From an uncultured Bacilli bacterium (GTDB taxonomy: Bacteria > Bacillota_I > Bacilli_A > RF39 > UBA660): 55,169 bases of DNA. Below, piece by piece: positions 7,659 to 15,859 of the stretch. The notes under the pieces are model-generated. The model worked only from the letters and a program-made list of their open reading frames with translations, had not been told where the DNA came from and ran no database searches. Position 1 is the first letter of the stretch. Every line of letters begins with the position of its first letter. The stretch spans positions 1 through 55,169 of the forward strand of contig CANROB010000008.1 in NCBI GenBank assembly GCA_947632115.1. The letters run 5' to 3'. Both the position numbers and the translations under genes were made by a program.

Positions 7659-7683
7659 GCAAAAAGAAAAGGGATTACTCCCT
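7659..7683 (-). terminator. Weak terminator after the 218-residue membrane protein
   Basis: AGGGA and TCCCT form a short stem with loop GTAA, followed by a T-rich run on the minus strand, overlapping the stop codon. The stem is short, so read-through is possible. Confidence 0.55.
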
Positions 7684-8338
7684 ATTTCATTTCAATCACT
7701 TCAAGAAGTTTATCACGGTGAAGTAGAATCAAGGTAGCATGTGTTGGGTAACCTAGGCTTTGCTCATAGGTAATACTAACTTTTACTTCATATGCATTTT
7801 CATCCATAACTTTTTCTTTAGAATAACGAATTTTATCAATAGATTCTACAGTTACTTCTTTTACTGCTGGCAATTTTTGCTTACGATTACCATAGACATT
7901 ATTTTCAACATAATAGTAAATTCCTGTTTGTTCTGTTGCGAAGTTTTTAAAAGATTCTTGATAATCTTTCCAAACAAATTGGACTCCCCCAACATCCGTT
8001 TTATCTAGTTTACTATTTAAATCATAGAAATCGGCAACAAAGAGTTGAGATACTTTTTTAGCATACTCTTCTTCAAAGCCTTCTTCCTTTTCTTTTTGAA
8101 GTAAATCATTTAACTCATAGTAAACTTTTTTGAAGTATTCTGTATTATTTTCTTTTAATTGATAACCATAATCTACAATCTCTGCTAATACTTTATTCTC
8201 CTCGCCCTTTTCGCCTTTTAAATCTTTTATAAGATGAATAACCATGAAAAGAATGATAGCAAGAAGAAGTAGAGCCAAAAGAGAAAAAATCAGTAAGCAT
8301 AGATTATCATACTTTATTTTACATTTTTTCTTTTTCAT
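7682..8338 (-). CDS. Membrane-anchored protein in an operon with LTA synthase
   Basis: A 218-residue protein with a very basic N-terminus (MKKKKCKIKY), one transmembrane helix at about 15-35 and a soluble extracytoplasmic part rich in charged helices, ending in a mixed beta segment. I do not recognise a family. Its ATG overlaps the stop of the LTA-synthase gene by 4 bases (ATGA), so the two are translationally coupled and may work together in teichoic-acid assembly; that is inferred from position only. It could be a sensor or scaffold, since no catalytic motif is seen. Confidence 0.7.
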   Translation of the reverse strand: MKKKKCKIKYDNLCLLIFSLLALLLLAIILFMVIHLIKDLKGEKGEENKVLAEIVDYGYQLKENNTEYFKKVYYELNDLLQKEKEEGFEEEYAKKVSQLFVADFYDLNSKLDKTDVGGVQFVWKDYQESFKNFATEQTGIYYYVENNVYGNRKQKLPAVKEVTVESIDKIRYSKEKVMDENAYEVKVSITYEQSLGYPTHATLILLHRDKLLEVIEMK

Positions 8339-10422
8339 GCCGTCTCTCCAACATTCGTTTCTTCTAATAGTTCGTTTTCAGGATTTTCTCCTATCTTCTT
8401 AATTAAATCATAAGTAATAATAGCATTAGATACACTAATTAAGCGGTCAGAATAAGTGATATACTTCTCAATTTCTTCTCTAGAGATTTCAGCTTCAGGA
8501 TTAATTTGCCGATAGTTATCTCTTGCACTATTATAATAGATATTATCCGTCATCCAGTTCCCTGTAGGGAAAACAATGACATTATTTTCAGTACTGAAAA
8601 TGTCGTGACCTAATGCATATTTATTGTAAAAACCAAACATATTTCCTAAAGTTGGTTGAGCATCAATCATACCCATAACCTTTTTTACTTCACGGTTATA
8701 CTTCGTTCCCACAATATCTTTTGACCAAATAATGAAAGGCACTCCACGAATTAATGCTTCATTATATTCATCCATAACGATACACTCTTCTTTACTACAA
8801 TCTTTTACTCGATCAAGCTCTGGGTCATAGTTATAGTAACGATTATATTGTTTTGCAGAAAGTTTGCTATCATGATCTCCATAAATAATAACAACCGTAT
8901 TTTCAAGAATACCTGCCTCATCTAGTTCTTCCATAAACTCTCCGATAGCTTCATCGGCATAGTGAGCAGATTTCACGTAGTTACCGAGTTTCCAATCTTC
9001 CATATAAGGCGCTACTACTTCTTCTTTCTCGCCTGTTTCTTCATTTACTTTCTCATACTTATAATTTACTTCATACTGCCAATCATTTTCCTCAGCATAT
9101 CGGTTGATATCACTAAATGGGGTATGATTGGTAAGCATAATCAAAAGACCATACCAATTTTCGTGTTCTGAAGCAATATCCTTTATAATCTCAGTAGATT
9201 GTCTAAAGAAAGATTTGTCACTTAATCCTAAACCAATCGTTTCGTCAATGGTATAGGCATTTTTATAAGCATAGAAATGGTCATATCCTAAATTAGGATG
9301 GACAACACTTCTATTCCAAGCAGTAGGATTATTAGCATGCATACTAAAGGTGTAGTATCCCATTTCTTTTAACAATTTTGGAGTAGTTACATAATCCCGA
9401 TCAAAATAGTTCATGAATACAGTACCACTTGTAGATGGCATCAAAGAAGTATTAAAAGTAAACTCGGTATCACTACTCGTTCCTGCACTTTCCTGAGCAT
9501 AGAAATTAGAAAAATAAATACCCTCTTTCGCTAAACGATTTAGGTTTGGTGTAACTTCTATACCATTAAAGGAAGCTGGTTTTCCATCCAAAAAGTCATC
9601 AGAAATTAAGAAATTTTGAATACTTTCTGCATGAATAACTAAAACATTCTTACCCTTAAATAAATCCGTATATTCATTTCTCGTAGTAGGTTCTTCGGAA
9701 ACATTTGCATAAAAATCACGGAAATTTTTAGCAGCTTCATCATAACCGAACATACTATTCAACTGCGTTCTAACACAAGTTACTAAATCGTTAAACTGAT
9801 AAACATAAATACCAAATTCTTGGACGACATATTCCCGATTCCACTGTTTACTTAATCTACTGATATCTGTGCCAGTAAGAAGAGAGATAAAAAGTCCTAA
9901 TAAAATAAGCGTCACAACAATGGTATTTAAGAAACGAATCTTAGGTAATTCGATACTCTCTACTTTCTCGTAATATTCTTTTTTACGAAGTTGAAGATGG
10001 ATAAATACTAGTCCAAAGAGTTGCCACAAATACATAAAATCTTTTACTTCTAGAATATTTTCTACAACAGCATCCGTATATCCCCCTAACTGGGTTAATG
10101 TGCGCAATAAAGAAATCGAAGCAAAAGATACATAGTTCTTAAAATAAATAGCATTAATAATACAGATGAGTGTCAATAAAGAAGACACAGCAAAGAAATA
10201 AGGAAACCGGTGTTTTGGTTTGAAACAGTAAGCAAAAGCTCCAAGCACTAAAATGACAACAAGATCAGCTAACATCGGTTTGACCGCAAAAAAATTACCA
10301 ATCGTAACTTGGCGAACTAACATAGCATTAATTAATGAAGTAACAATAAACGTGATAAAAAGAATGTTTGTTGCTACATACTCTTTTCCTTGGTGAATTG
10401 CAACTTTCAAAGATTGTTTCAT
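8335..10422 (-). CDS. Lipoteichoic acid synthase-type phosphoglycerol transferase
   Basis: Polymerises glycerol phosphate from phosphatidylglycerol onto the lipid anchor outside the membrane. The N-terminal 200 residues hold five hydrophobic helices. The extracellular sulfatase-fold domain follows, with the metal ligand Glu in VIHAES (about 266), the nucleophile Thr in AGTSSDTEF (about 315) and the late metal motif YGDHDS. This is the complete LtaS arrangement. The start at 10422 (MKQSLKV) has GGGGTG 6 bases before it. Eight further codons in frame upstream lie inside the region just after the promoter and are unlikely to be coding. LtaS paralogues exist in many species, so I do not assign the exact paralogue name. 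Confidence 0.92.
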   Translation of the reverse strand: MKQSLKVAIHQGKEYVATNILFITFIVTSLINAMLVRQVTIGNFFAVKPMLADLVVILVLGAFAYCFKPKHRFPYFFAVSSLLTLICIINAIYFKNYVSFASISLLRTLTQLGGYTDAVVENILEVKDFMYLWQLFGLVFIHLQLRKKEYYEKVESIELPKIRFLNTIVVTLILLGLFISLLTGTDISRLSKQWNREYVVQEFGIYVYQFNDLVTCVRTQLNSMFGYDEAAKNFRDFYANVSEEPTTRNEYTDLFKGKNVLVIHAESIQNFLISDDFLDGKPASFNGIEVTPNLNRLAKEGIYFSNFYAQESAGTSSDTEFTFNTSLMPSTSGTVFMNYFDRDYVTTPKLLKEMGYYTFSMHANNPTAWNRSVVHPNLGYDHFYAYKNAYTIDETIGLGLSDKSFFRQSTEIIKDIASEHENWYGLLIMLTNHTPFSDINRYAEENDWQYEVNYKYEKVNEETGEKEEVVAPYMEDWKLGNYVKSAHYADEAIGEFMEELDEAGILENTVVIIYGDHDSKLSAKQYNRYYNYDPELDRVKDCSKEECIVMDEYNEALIRGVPFIIWSKDIVGTKYNREVKKVMGMIDAQPTLGNMFGFYNKYALGHDIFSTENNVIVFPTGNWMTDNIYYNSARDNYRQINPEAEISREEIEKYITYSDRLISVSNAIITYDLIKKIGENPENELLEETNVGETA

Positions 10423-10444
10423 TTCTACACCCCAATCTATTCTC

Positions 10445-10473
10445 ATTATAGCACGAAACTATGTTTTTTTCAA
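10445..10473 (-). promoter_or_regulatory. Sigma-A promoter of the LTA synthase operon
   Basis: -35 TTGAAA (complement of 10468-10473), a 17-base spacer and TATAAT (complement of 10445-10450), 22 bases before the ATG at 10422. Confidence 0.75.
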
Positions 10474-10482
10474 ACATAGAAA

Positions 10483-10507
10483 AAAGGACTAAAAAGTCCT
10501 TTTTTTA
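10483..10507 (-). terminator. Terminator after the HAAS-domain gene
   Basis: AAAGGACT and AGTCCTTT form a perfect stem with T-runs on both sides. It begins at the stop codon of the gene ending at 10505 and directly precedes the ltaS promoter. Confidence 0.85.
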
Positions 10508-11827
10508 CTTAGAAATCCTAGCTAAAGTAGTTTCTGTTCCATAGACTTTTACATCTACTCTATCTAAGTCATCATAATTATAAATATTGTTTTCCTGTAA
10601 ATCGGCTAAAGTATTTTGAAACCAATATTGAATATCATAATATTCCCAATCATCCCTTTTTGGATAAAGAATTAAATAATCTTTATCATCTTGGGAAGAA
10701 GAACTAAGAATAACATCATATAACTCATCATAATAGGTCATCTCAATAGTTAGTTCATTTTCTTCTAGGGAATTATCAACAACCGTCTCCATGTCCCCCG
10801 TTAAAGAATTTATATAGATATCATTTTTTAAAGAAATGGTTGTTGATTCCGTAAATGGTTTAAAAGCACTACCTTCTAAAGTCTTTGGATAGTGAAAAGA
10901 AATCATATTATCTACAAATAAAACATGTCCAACTAAAAGAGCTATCAAGGATACAATCACAGAAAAGCGATATTTCCTTGTTTTATGATTCAAGGCATCT
11001 ACTAAGTAAACCGTTAATAAAACACTTAAGAAGAAATATCCTAAAAGGATAGCTGCCAATCCAGCAAGAGATACGCCTTTATAAATAAGGAAAATAGCTA
11101 AAACAAATAAACCAAATAAGATAAGGGCAATCAAAAGAAGTGGAATAATTGCAATTACATAAATAATAGCCCGTAAAAAGATAACGAAATAATCGGTTTG
11201 TTTTTTTATTTTCTTTCCGTCTTTACTTTTCTTCGTTTGTTCTTCTTTTGTTACTCCTTCTTTCTTTTTGGTACCCTTTACATTTACTTTAAATAAATAA
11301 ATGCCAAGTCCCACACAGAAAGTAAAATACAAAATCGATAAAACAAAATCTAACAAAAACTCAAGGGCGGTATTAAATGGATAGAAGAGTCCTTCTAAAA
11401 TCACTACACCCGCTTCATTTAATAGCCAGAAAGGAAGTTTTAAAATCAAAATCGATAAAAGTAAAACTAAAACTTTTAAAAGAAGCCCAAAAAAGGTTTC
11501 TAAAGCATTTCCATTATTAGAGCGATTTATATAATAAACAATATCTTCCACCGTTTCTGCTAATACCTTAGCACATGACTCAATTCCCCTATTAATAGGA
11601 TTAGAATCCCTTTTTTGTTCCCTATAAGTCTTATTAATATGATAGTTAGCATAAATTTCTTCTACTAAAGAATCCACAGTTCCAAGATCAGAAATTACCT
11701 CATCTAAAGACTTCCCACTTTCTATTTCCTGTTCCATTCTTGTTTGATATTTTTGAATAATTTTTCTACGCTCATCCTCATCTAGTAAAAGCAATCTTGA
11801 CTCTAATTGTTCTAAAAAATGCTCCAT
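10505..11827 (-). CDS. HAAS-domain (DUF1700-like) multi-pass membrane protein
   Basis: Residues 1-65 match the HAAS/DUF1700 signalling domain: an acidic helical segment with DEDERRKIIQKYQ and a SLDEVISDLG turn. At least six hydrophobic helices follow between about 125 and 310, interrupted by a very basic loop near 190-215. The last 110 residues form a beta-rich extracytoplasmic domain of the DUF4097 kind. HAAS proteins are often controlled by PadR-type regulators and sense envelope state. No PadR gene is adjacent here. It is monocistronic, with TATAAT 15 bases before the ATG and GGTGAT as ribosome site. The role in envelope stress is inferred from the family. Confidence 0.75.
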   Translation of the reverse strand: MEHFLEQLESRLLLLDEDERRKIIQKYQTRMEQEIESGKSLDEVISDLGTVDSLVEEIYANYHINKTYREQKRDSNPINRGIESCAKVLAETVEDIVYYINRSNNGNALETFFGLLLKVLVLLLSILILKLPFWLLNEAGVVILEGLFYPFNTALEFLLDFVLSILYFTFCVGLGIYLFKVNVKGTKKKEGVTKEEQTKKSKDGKKIKKQTDYFVIFLRAIIYVIAIIPLLLIALILFGLFVLAIFLIYKGVSLAGLAAILLGYFFLSVLLTVYLVDALNHKTRKYRFSVIVSLIALLVGHVLFVDNMISFHYPKTLEGSAFKPFTESTTISLKNDIYINSLTGDMETVVDNSLEENELTIEMTYYDELYDVILSSSSQDDKDYLILYPKRDDWEYYDIQYWFQNTLADLQENNIYNYDDLDRVDVKVYGTETTLARISK

Positions 11828-11859
11828 AGTATCACCAAGTTTATTATAGCAAACTATCT

Positions 11860-11900
11860 AAAAAAAAGGAACAACTCTGTTACTTTTGAATTGTTCCTTT
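11860..11900 (-). terminator. Terminator overlapping the end of tmk
   Basis: On the minus strand AAAGGAACAA pairs with TTGTTCCTTT and runs into eight T. The 5' arm lies inside the last codons of tmk (complement of 11891-11900), and the stop codon lies in the loop. Confidence 0.8.
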
Positions 11901-12560
11901 TACATACTCTATTATTTCTTTTGAAATATCTTCAATTGACTTAATGCGCTTTTTATCATTACAAGAAATAGTGTGAAAATGATATAATTGTGCTAATTCC
12001 AAATAAGCTTGTTCGGCATGTTTTAAATGGGTTTTACTTTGTTCATTTTGATCAGGTAATTCTCCTCTTTTTTGTCTTAAGAGAACACTATATTGATAAG
12101 GCATATGGAGAAATATTTTAATTTCTGGGTCTGGTAATTCTAAAAGGTCCATCTCTAATTTTTCTAACCATTTATACATCGCCAAACGTTTTTCTTTCTT
12201 TCGCTCTTTTCCTCCTTGATGAGCAAAAGTAGAATAAAAATAGCGATCTAAAATAAGCCAAGTTCCTTTTTCTAGTTTCTTTTGCATCTCTTCTAAGTGG
12301 TATAAAAAATCTGCTGCATAATAAAGCGCTGATACCTTAGGGTCTACTAAATTAGCTCCTTCTTGAAACCAACCCTCACAAATAGCTGGTTTTCCAAGAT
12401 AAGGTCCCCCAATAATTTTTCCAGTTGGAGAATCGTAATCTGGAAAAGATACCTTTTCTACTTTCATACCCATTTTCTTTAATTCTTCCATTAATAAATT
12501 TGCTTGTGTCTCTTTTCCAGAACAATCTGTTCCTTCAATTAATATTAATTTACCTTTCAT
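11880..12560 (-). CDS. tmk: Thymidylate kinase
   Basis: Phosphorylates dTMP to dTDP. The P-loop GTDCSGKET is at 10-18, the DR(Y) nucleotide-monophosphate motif DRYFYST near 106 and a LID-like region RQKRGELPD later. At 226 residues the length is normal. The start lies inside the last 11 bases of the upstream thymidylate synthase gene, so the two are coupled and form a dTMP to dTDP pathway unit. The P-loop has Cys and Glu at positions where bacterial Tmk usually has G/A and T (GADGAGKTT), so it is a divergent member. Deoxynucleoside kinase activity is a less likely alternative. Confidence 0.88.
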   Translation of the reverse strand: MKGKLILIEGTDCSGKETQANLLMEELKKMGMKVEKVSFPDYDSPTGKIIGGPYLGKPAICEGWFQEGANLVDPKVSALYYAADFLYHLEEMQKKLEKGTWLILDRYFYSTFAHQGGKERKKEKRLAMYKWLEKLEMDLLELPDPEIKIFLHMPYQYSVLLRQKRGELPDQNEQSKTHLKHAEQAYLELAQLYHFHTISCNDKKRIKSIEDISKEIIEYVKGTIQK

Positions 12561-13926
12561 TTACTCTACCACAACTTTCTTTTCCTTCTGGACAAGTACG
12601 GAATGCTTCGCAAGTCGTTCCTAAACAAGTTCCTAAAAGTGGAGCTACCTCTTTTACTTGTTTTACCATATCTTTAGCAATCGTACGAATCTCCCAGTGG
12701 GCCTTCGTGCAACAACGCATCCGGCTAAACCACTCTAAAGTTCTTCCATTCATAGATGTCATCACATTTACAAATTGACCACATAAATAAAAATAGATAA
12801 GATCTTCTTCCATAATGTTTTCCTTTTTAAAAGATTCTAACATTTTGGCATTTTTCTCTTGTATTTCTTGATATCTTTTTTCGGCTAATCTTCGAACACT
12901 AGGAGGTGTTTGATAATTTCTCACATTCCAAAGTGGGACAAAATCTGGAAATAATAAAGATTGCATCCGGTGACGCGTCAAATGTTTTAATATAATAAGA
13001 GAAATTGGGACTTCAAACCCAAATTGTACTTGTTCAAATTCTCGCTGTTCCCTACTATTTTTTAGTTTATCAAATAGTTTTTCTTTCCAAGCAGGATCTT
13101 TTTCCTCTAATGTTTTCTCAATTTGTTCTACCTCTTCTTTGCTACATTGATTACGATACTGTAAAGCACTTCTTAAAATAACTTCATCTGCATCCTTTGT
13201 ATAATGAGTCATTCTTACCCTCTCATAAGGAACGACACGGGAATGAAGATAATACTCCTTAAAGTGGTCTTCTGAATACTCTTTCATCGCTTCTATTTGT
13301 GGCATCAAATAAGGAATATATTCTTTTATGATTTCTAGTAGTTTTTCACCAAACTCTTTTAATTCCGCAATCCTACTTTTTTTACCATATAAGAAATCAC
13401 TAACCATTTTTTCTAGTTCTCTAGCATCTAATCCCATGACAATATTTGTGTGGGTCGCATAGGAAAGTAAGAATCTAGCATCTTCTTCTTTAATCCCTAA
13501 TTCTAAAAATTTTCCATATTCTTCACATAGAGAATCTAAGTGCTTACAGTATTTTTTTTGTAAGGCTTTATTATTCTTCTTAACTGTTCCATCTGGGTTT
13601 CGAAAATCCGGTACATAGTAACCCACATGACCAAAGTCTACCTCTCTTCCTGATTTAATGGTAAAAGATGTAAGCCGATACCCAATAATACTTTGTTCTA
13701 ACAATAAACTTACATCACAAAGAGCAAAAACAAAATAGTCGTGTTCAATAATTGTTTTATGCCCCATACTAATAATCCGATTAATCAACTTTAAATTTTT
13801 CTCATAATCATTGCAACTTTCTAAAACATCAAATACATTTTCCTTAGTACGAGACAGTTTCCCTGCCGTTGCCACTGTCCTAATACGATTTTCAATATCT
13901 TTTCCATTTAAAAGTTCGATTCTCAT
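12550..13926 (-). CDS. thyX: Flavin-dependent thymidylate synthase of tandem-domain (long ThyX-like) type
   Basis: Makes dTMP from dUMP using FAD and methylene-tetrahydrofolate. At 458 residues it is twice the normal ThyX length (about 220-250). The N-terminal half has GHKTIIEHDYFVFALCDVS and a degenerate copy of the following helix (IGYRLTSFTIKSGREV). The C-terminal half has the better preserved signature LTRHRMQSLLFPD and the closing DxxAxWEIR-like segment (KAHWEIRTIAKDM). Neither half has the full RHRxxSxNExSxR motif. A Cys-rich tail (CLGTTCEAFRTCPEGKESC) could bind metal. The overlap with tmk strongly supports a dTMP role. It starts with AGGAGG and a consensus promoter. Confidence 0.78.
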   Translation of the reverse strand: MRIELLNGKDIENRIRTVATAGKLSRTKENVFDVLESCNDYEKNLKLINRIISMGHKTIIEHDYFVFALCDVSLLLEQSIIGYRLTSFTIKSGREVDFGHVGYYVPDFRNPDGTVKKNNKALQKKYCKHLDSLCEEYGKFLELGIKEEDARFLLSYATHTNIVMGLDARELEKMVSDFLYGKKSRIAELKEFGEKLLEIIKEYIPYLMPQIEAMKEYSEDHFKEYYLHSRVVPYERVRMTHYTKDADEVILRSALQYRNQCSKEEVEQIEKTLEEKDPAWKEKLFDKLKNSREQREFEQVQFGFEVPISLIILKHLTRHRMQSLLFPDFVPLWNVRNYQTPPSVRRLAEKRYQEIQEKNAKMLESFKKENIMEEDLIYFYLCGQFVNVMTSMNGRTLEWFSRMRCCTKAHWEIRTIAKDMVKQVKEVAPLLGTCLGTTCEAFRTCPEGKESCGRVNER

Positions 13927-13944
13927 AACTTACCTCCTAGTTTC

Positions 13945-13973
13945 ATTATAAGCGTTTATTTTACACTTGTCAA
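13945..13973 (-). promoter_or_regulatory. Perfect-consensus promoter of thyX-tmk
   Basis: TTGACA (complement of 13968-13973), a 17-base spacer and TATAAT (complement of 13945-13950), 18 bases before the ATG. This is the strongest promoter seen in the window and implies high constitutive transcription. Confidence 0.9.
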
Positions 13974-13983
13974 TTCTCTCCAT

Positions 13984-14010
13984 AAAAAAATAGAAAAAAC
14001 TTTTTCTATT
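13984..14010 (-). terminator. Terminator after hemW
   Basis: AATAGAAA and TTTCTATT form an AT-rich stem followed by T-rich sequence on the minus strand. The 5' arm covers the hemW stop. Confidence 0.65.
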
Positions 14011-15094
14011 CTTCTATTCCCATAAAACAAACTAAAATTTCATTTGAAATATAAAGGTATTTCTCCGGAATAAATAAAAAATCATTCTGATGAACAAGGA
14101 ATTTCTTTAGAAGTAATTCTTGGACTACTTTCATCTCTAGTGGATTCTTATGATATTTCTTTTGAAACTGGGAAAGCGAGATTCCTTCCCGTTTCCGAAA
14201 CCCCAAAATAAACTCATTTTCCATGGTTTCTAAAGGCGTTAATGCTTGCTTTTCATAAACCCAGTTTCCTTTTAGATAATGGCTCAAACTACGCGTATTG
14301 GTATAACGAATATTCCCTAGGTATCCACTCGCTCCTAGACCAAATCCATAGTATTCTAAGTTATTCCAGTACGTTAAGTTGTGTAAAGAAGCATATCCTT
14401 TTTTAGAAAAATTACTTATCTCATAATGTTCATAGTCTTTTAGGCGCTCTTTTATTTTTTCATACATTTGGCTATCTAATTCTTCTGGGATGGGCGTTAT
14501 TTTTTCATGATAGAGTTTCGTATGTTCTTCTATCATTAACGAATAAGTAGAAAGATGTGGTAGATCTAGAGAAAGAAAAGTATCTAAATCATTTTCTAAT
14601 TCTTCTATTGTTTCGCCTGGAATTGCATAGATAAGATCCATATTAATATTAGGAATATACTTTTTCATCATAGAAATTTTAGTAATCGCTTCTTCCGAAG
14701 TATGATGTCGATTTAAAAAAGATAGATATTTTTCTTGAAAGGTTTGAATACCCACACTAACCCTATTGACTCCATAGTTTCTAAAGAGTTTTATTTTTTC
14801 CTCCGTAATATTTTCGATGTTACATTCTACGGTATATTCTACCTCTTTAGAAAGATTCAAACGGGAGAGAATAGAAAAAAGTCTTTCTAATTGTTCTAGC
14901 GTTAAAACACTAGGGGTTCCTCCCCCAATATAAAGAGTAGCAAGTTCTTCCCCTTGATAACGCTTTTCTATTTCTTCTTCTAAGGCATTTAAATAATCAT
15001 CAACCCACTCTTTTTGGTAATAGTATTTACAAAAATCGCAATAAGAGCAAATAGTTTCACAAAAAGGAATATGAACATAAGCTGATTTTATCAT
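14006..15094 (-). CDS. hemW: HemW-type radical SAM heme chaperone
   Basis: A radical S-adenosylmethionine protein formerly annotated as oxygen-independent coproporphyrinogen oxidase. HemW inserts heme into respiratory proteins and lacks HemN activity. The iron-sulfur motif CETICSYC (C12, C16, C19, followed by C22) and the SAM-binding GGGTPS are intact, and the 362-residue length is that of HemW rather than HemN (about 450). Its ATG overlaps the stop of the HTH regulator gene by 4 bases, and the latter follows lepA by 1 base. The lepA-hemW neighbourhood is conserved in Bacillota. Whether this organism makes or uses heme cannot be told here. Confidence 0.9.
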   Translation of the reverse strand: MIKSAYVHIPFCETICSYCDFCKYYYQKEWVDDYLNALEEEIEKRYQGEELATLYIGGGTPSVLTLEQLERLFSILSRLNLSKEVEYTVECNIENITEEKIKLFRNYGVNRVSVGIQTFQEKYLSFLNRHHTSEEAITKISMMKKYIPNINMDLIYAIPGETIEELENDLDTFLSLDLPHLSTYSLMIEEHTKLYHEKITPIPEELDSQMYEKIKERLKDYEHYEISNFSKKGYASLHNLTYWNNLEYYGFGLGASGYLGNIRYTNTRSLSHYLKGNWVYEKQALTPLETMENEFILGFRKREGISLSQFQKKYHKNPLEMKVVQELLLKKFLVHQNDFLFIPEKYLYISNEILVCFMGIEE

Positions 15095-15858
15095 TTTTGC
15101 CCTATACCTGCTTGATAGTTCTTTAGTTTTTCAATAGCGTTATTTTCTGACTTTAAAATGGCATTTCTGGAAACACCAAAATAAATAGCTGCGGCATCAG
15201 CTGAACGGATTCCCTCCTCAGAAAAACGAAAATGCAAAACGGCAATTTCCCGTTCCGTAAGACCAGCGCTTTCAAAAAATTCAGGATTCCAAACATTTTC
15301 TAATTTATTTAAAATACTATAACGATTTTCATCTAGTCTTTGTCTAATAGAGGAAGCAATAACCGAACCAAAAATTTCTCCTACTCTAGAATCTGTTAAA
15401 CAGCGATAGATATAATCTTTAGTATAGGAAGAACCATCACCAGGCGCTTTCATTCCTTCTAAATCATTCGCAATTTGATCAATTGTCATATAAGGATTTT
15501 TACTAAAATATAAAACTGCTTGAATAATATCTTGACGTTTAAGAGCCTCTTTATCCTTTTCCTCTATTTCTTTTTTGGTTCCTATAAATCTTCCCTTTTC
15601 ATCTTTTTGAGCCTGATGGGTTTGAAAAGTAGCTCTTCCTCCTTTTTGTCTTCCTCTTTGCGTATTAACGCGAATTTGTTCGGCAATCGTACGATTCGTT
15701 TTTAGAATTGTTATATTCCCGATACTTGGATCAGACAAATATCTCTGAACAGAAGATTTGGAAATACCCGTTTTTTCACTGATTTCTAGATTAGTAGCAG
15801 TAGGATTTTCTAAAAAATATTCTATCACTTTCTGTTTGGAAGTTTTTTCTTCTAACAT
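15091..15858 (-). CDS. Three-HTH DNA-binding regulator (SpoIIID-like and sigma-region-4-like segments)
   Basis: Not a family I can name. Three helix-turn-helix segments are visible. Residues 6-42 (ISEKTGISKSSVQRYL) are followed by a basic stretch with KGGRAT that resembles the end of SpoIIID. A second such segment lies at about 108-155. Residues 200-247 (LTEREIAVLHFRF to SRNAILKSENNAIEKLK) resemble region 4 of sigma-70 factors. No region 2 is present, so it is not a sigma factor. It sits between lepA and hemW in the position where hrcA-type regulators are found in relatives, with GGAGGA before the ATG and overlaps on both sides. A role in sporulation or stress is possible but unproven. Confidence 0.72.
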   Translation of the reverse strand: MLEEKTSKQKVIEYFLENPTATNLEISEKTGISKSSVQRYLSDPSIGNITILKTNRTIAEQIRVNTQRGRQKGGRATFQTHQAQKDEKGRFIGTKKEIEEKDKEALKRQDIIQAVLYFSKNPYMTIDQIANDLEGMKAPGDGSSYTKDYIYRCLTDSRVGEIFGSVIASSIRQRLDENRYSILNKLENVWNPEFFESAGLTEREIAVLHFRFSEEGIRSADAAAIYFGVSRNAILKSENNAIEKLKNYQAGIGQK

Positions 15859-15859
15859 A

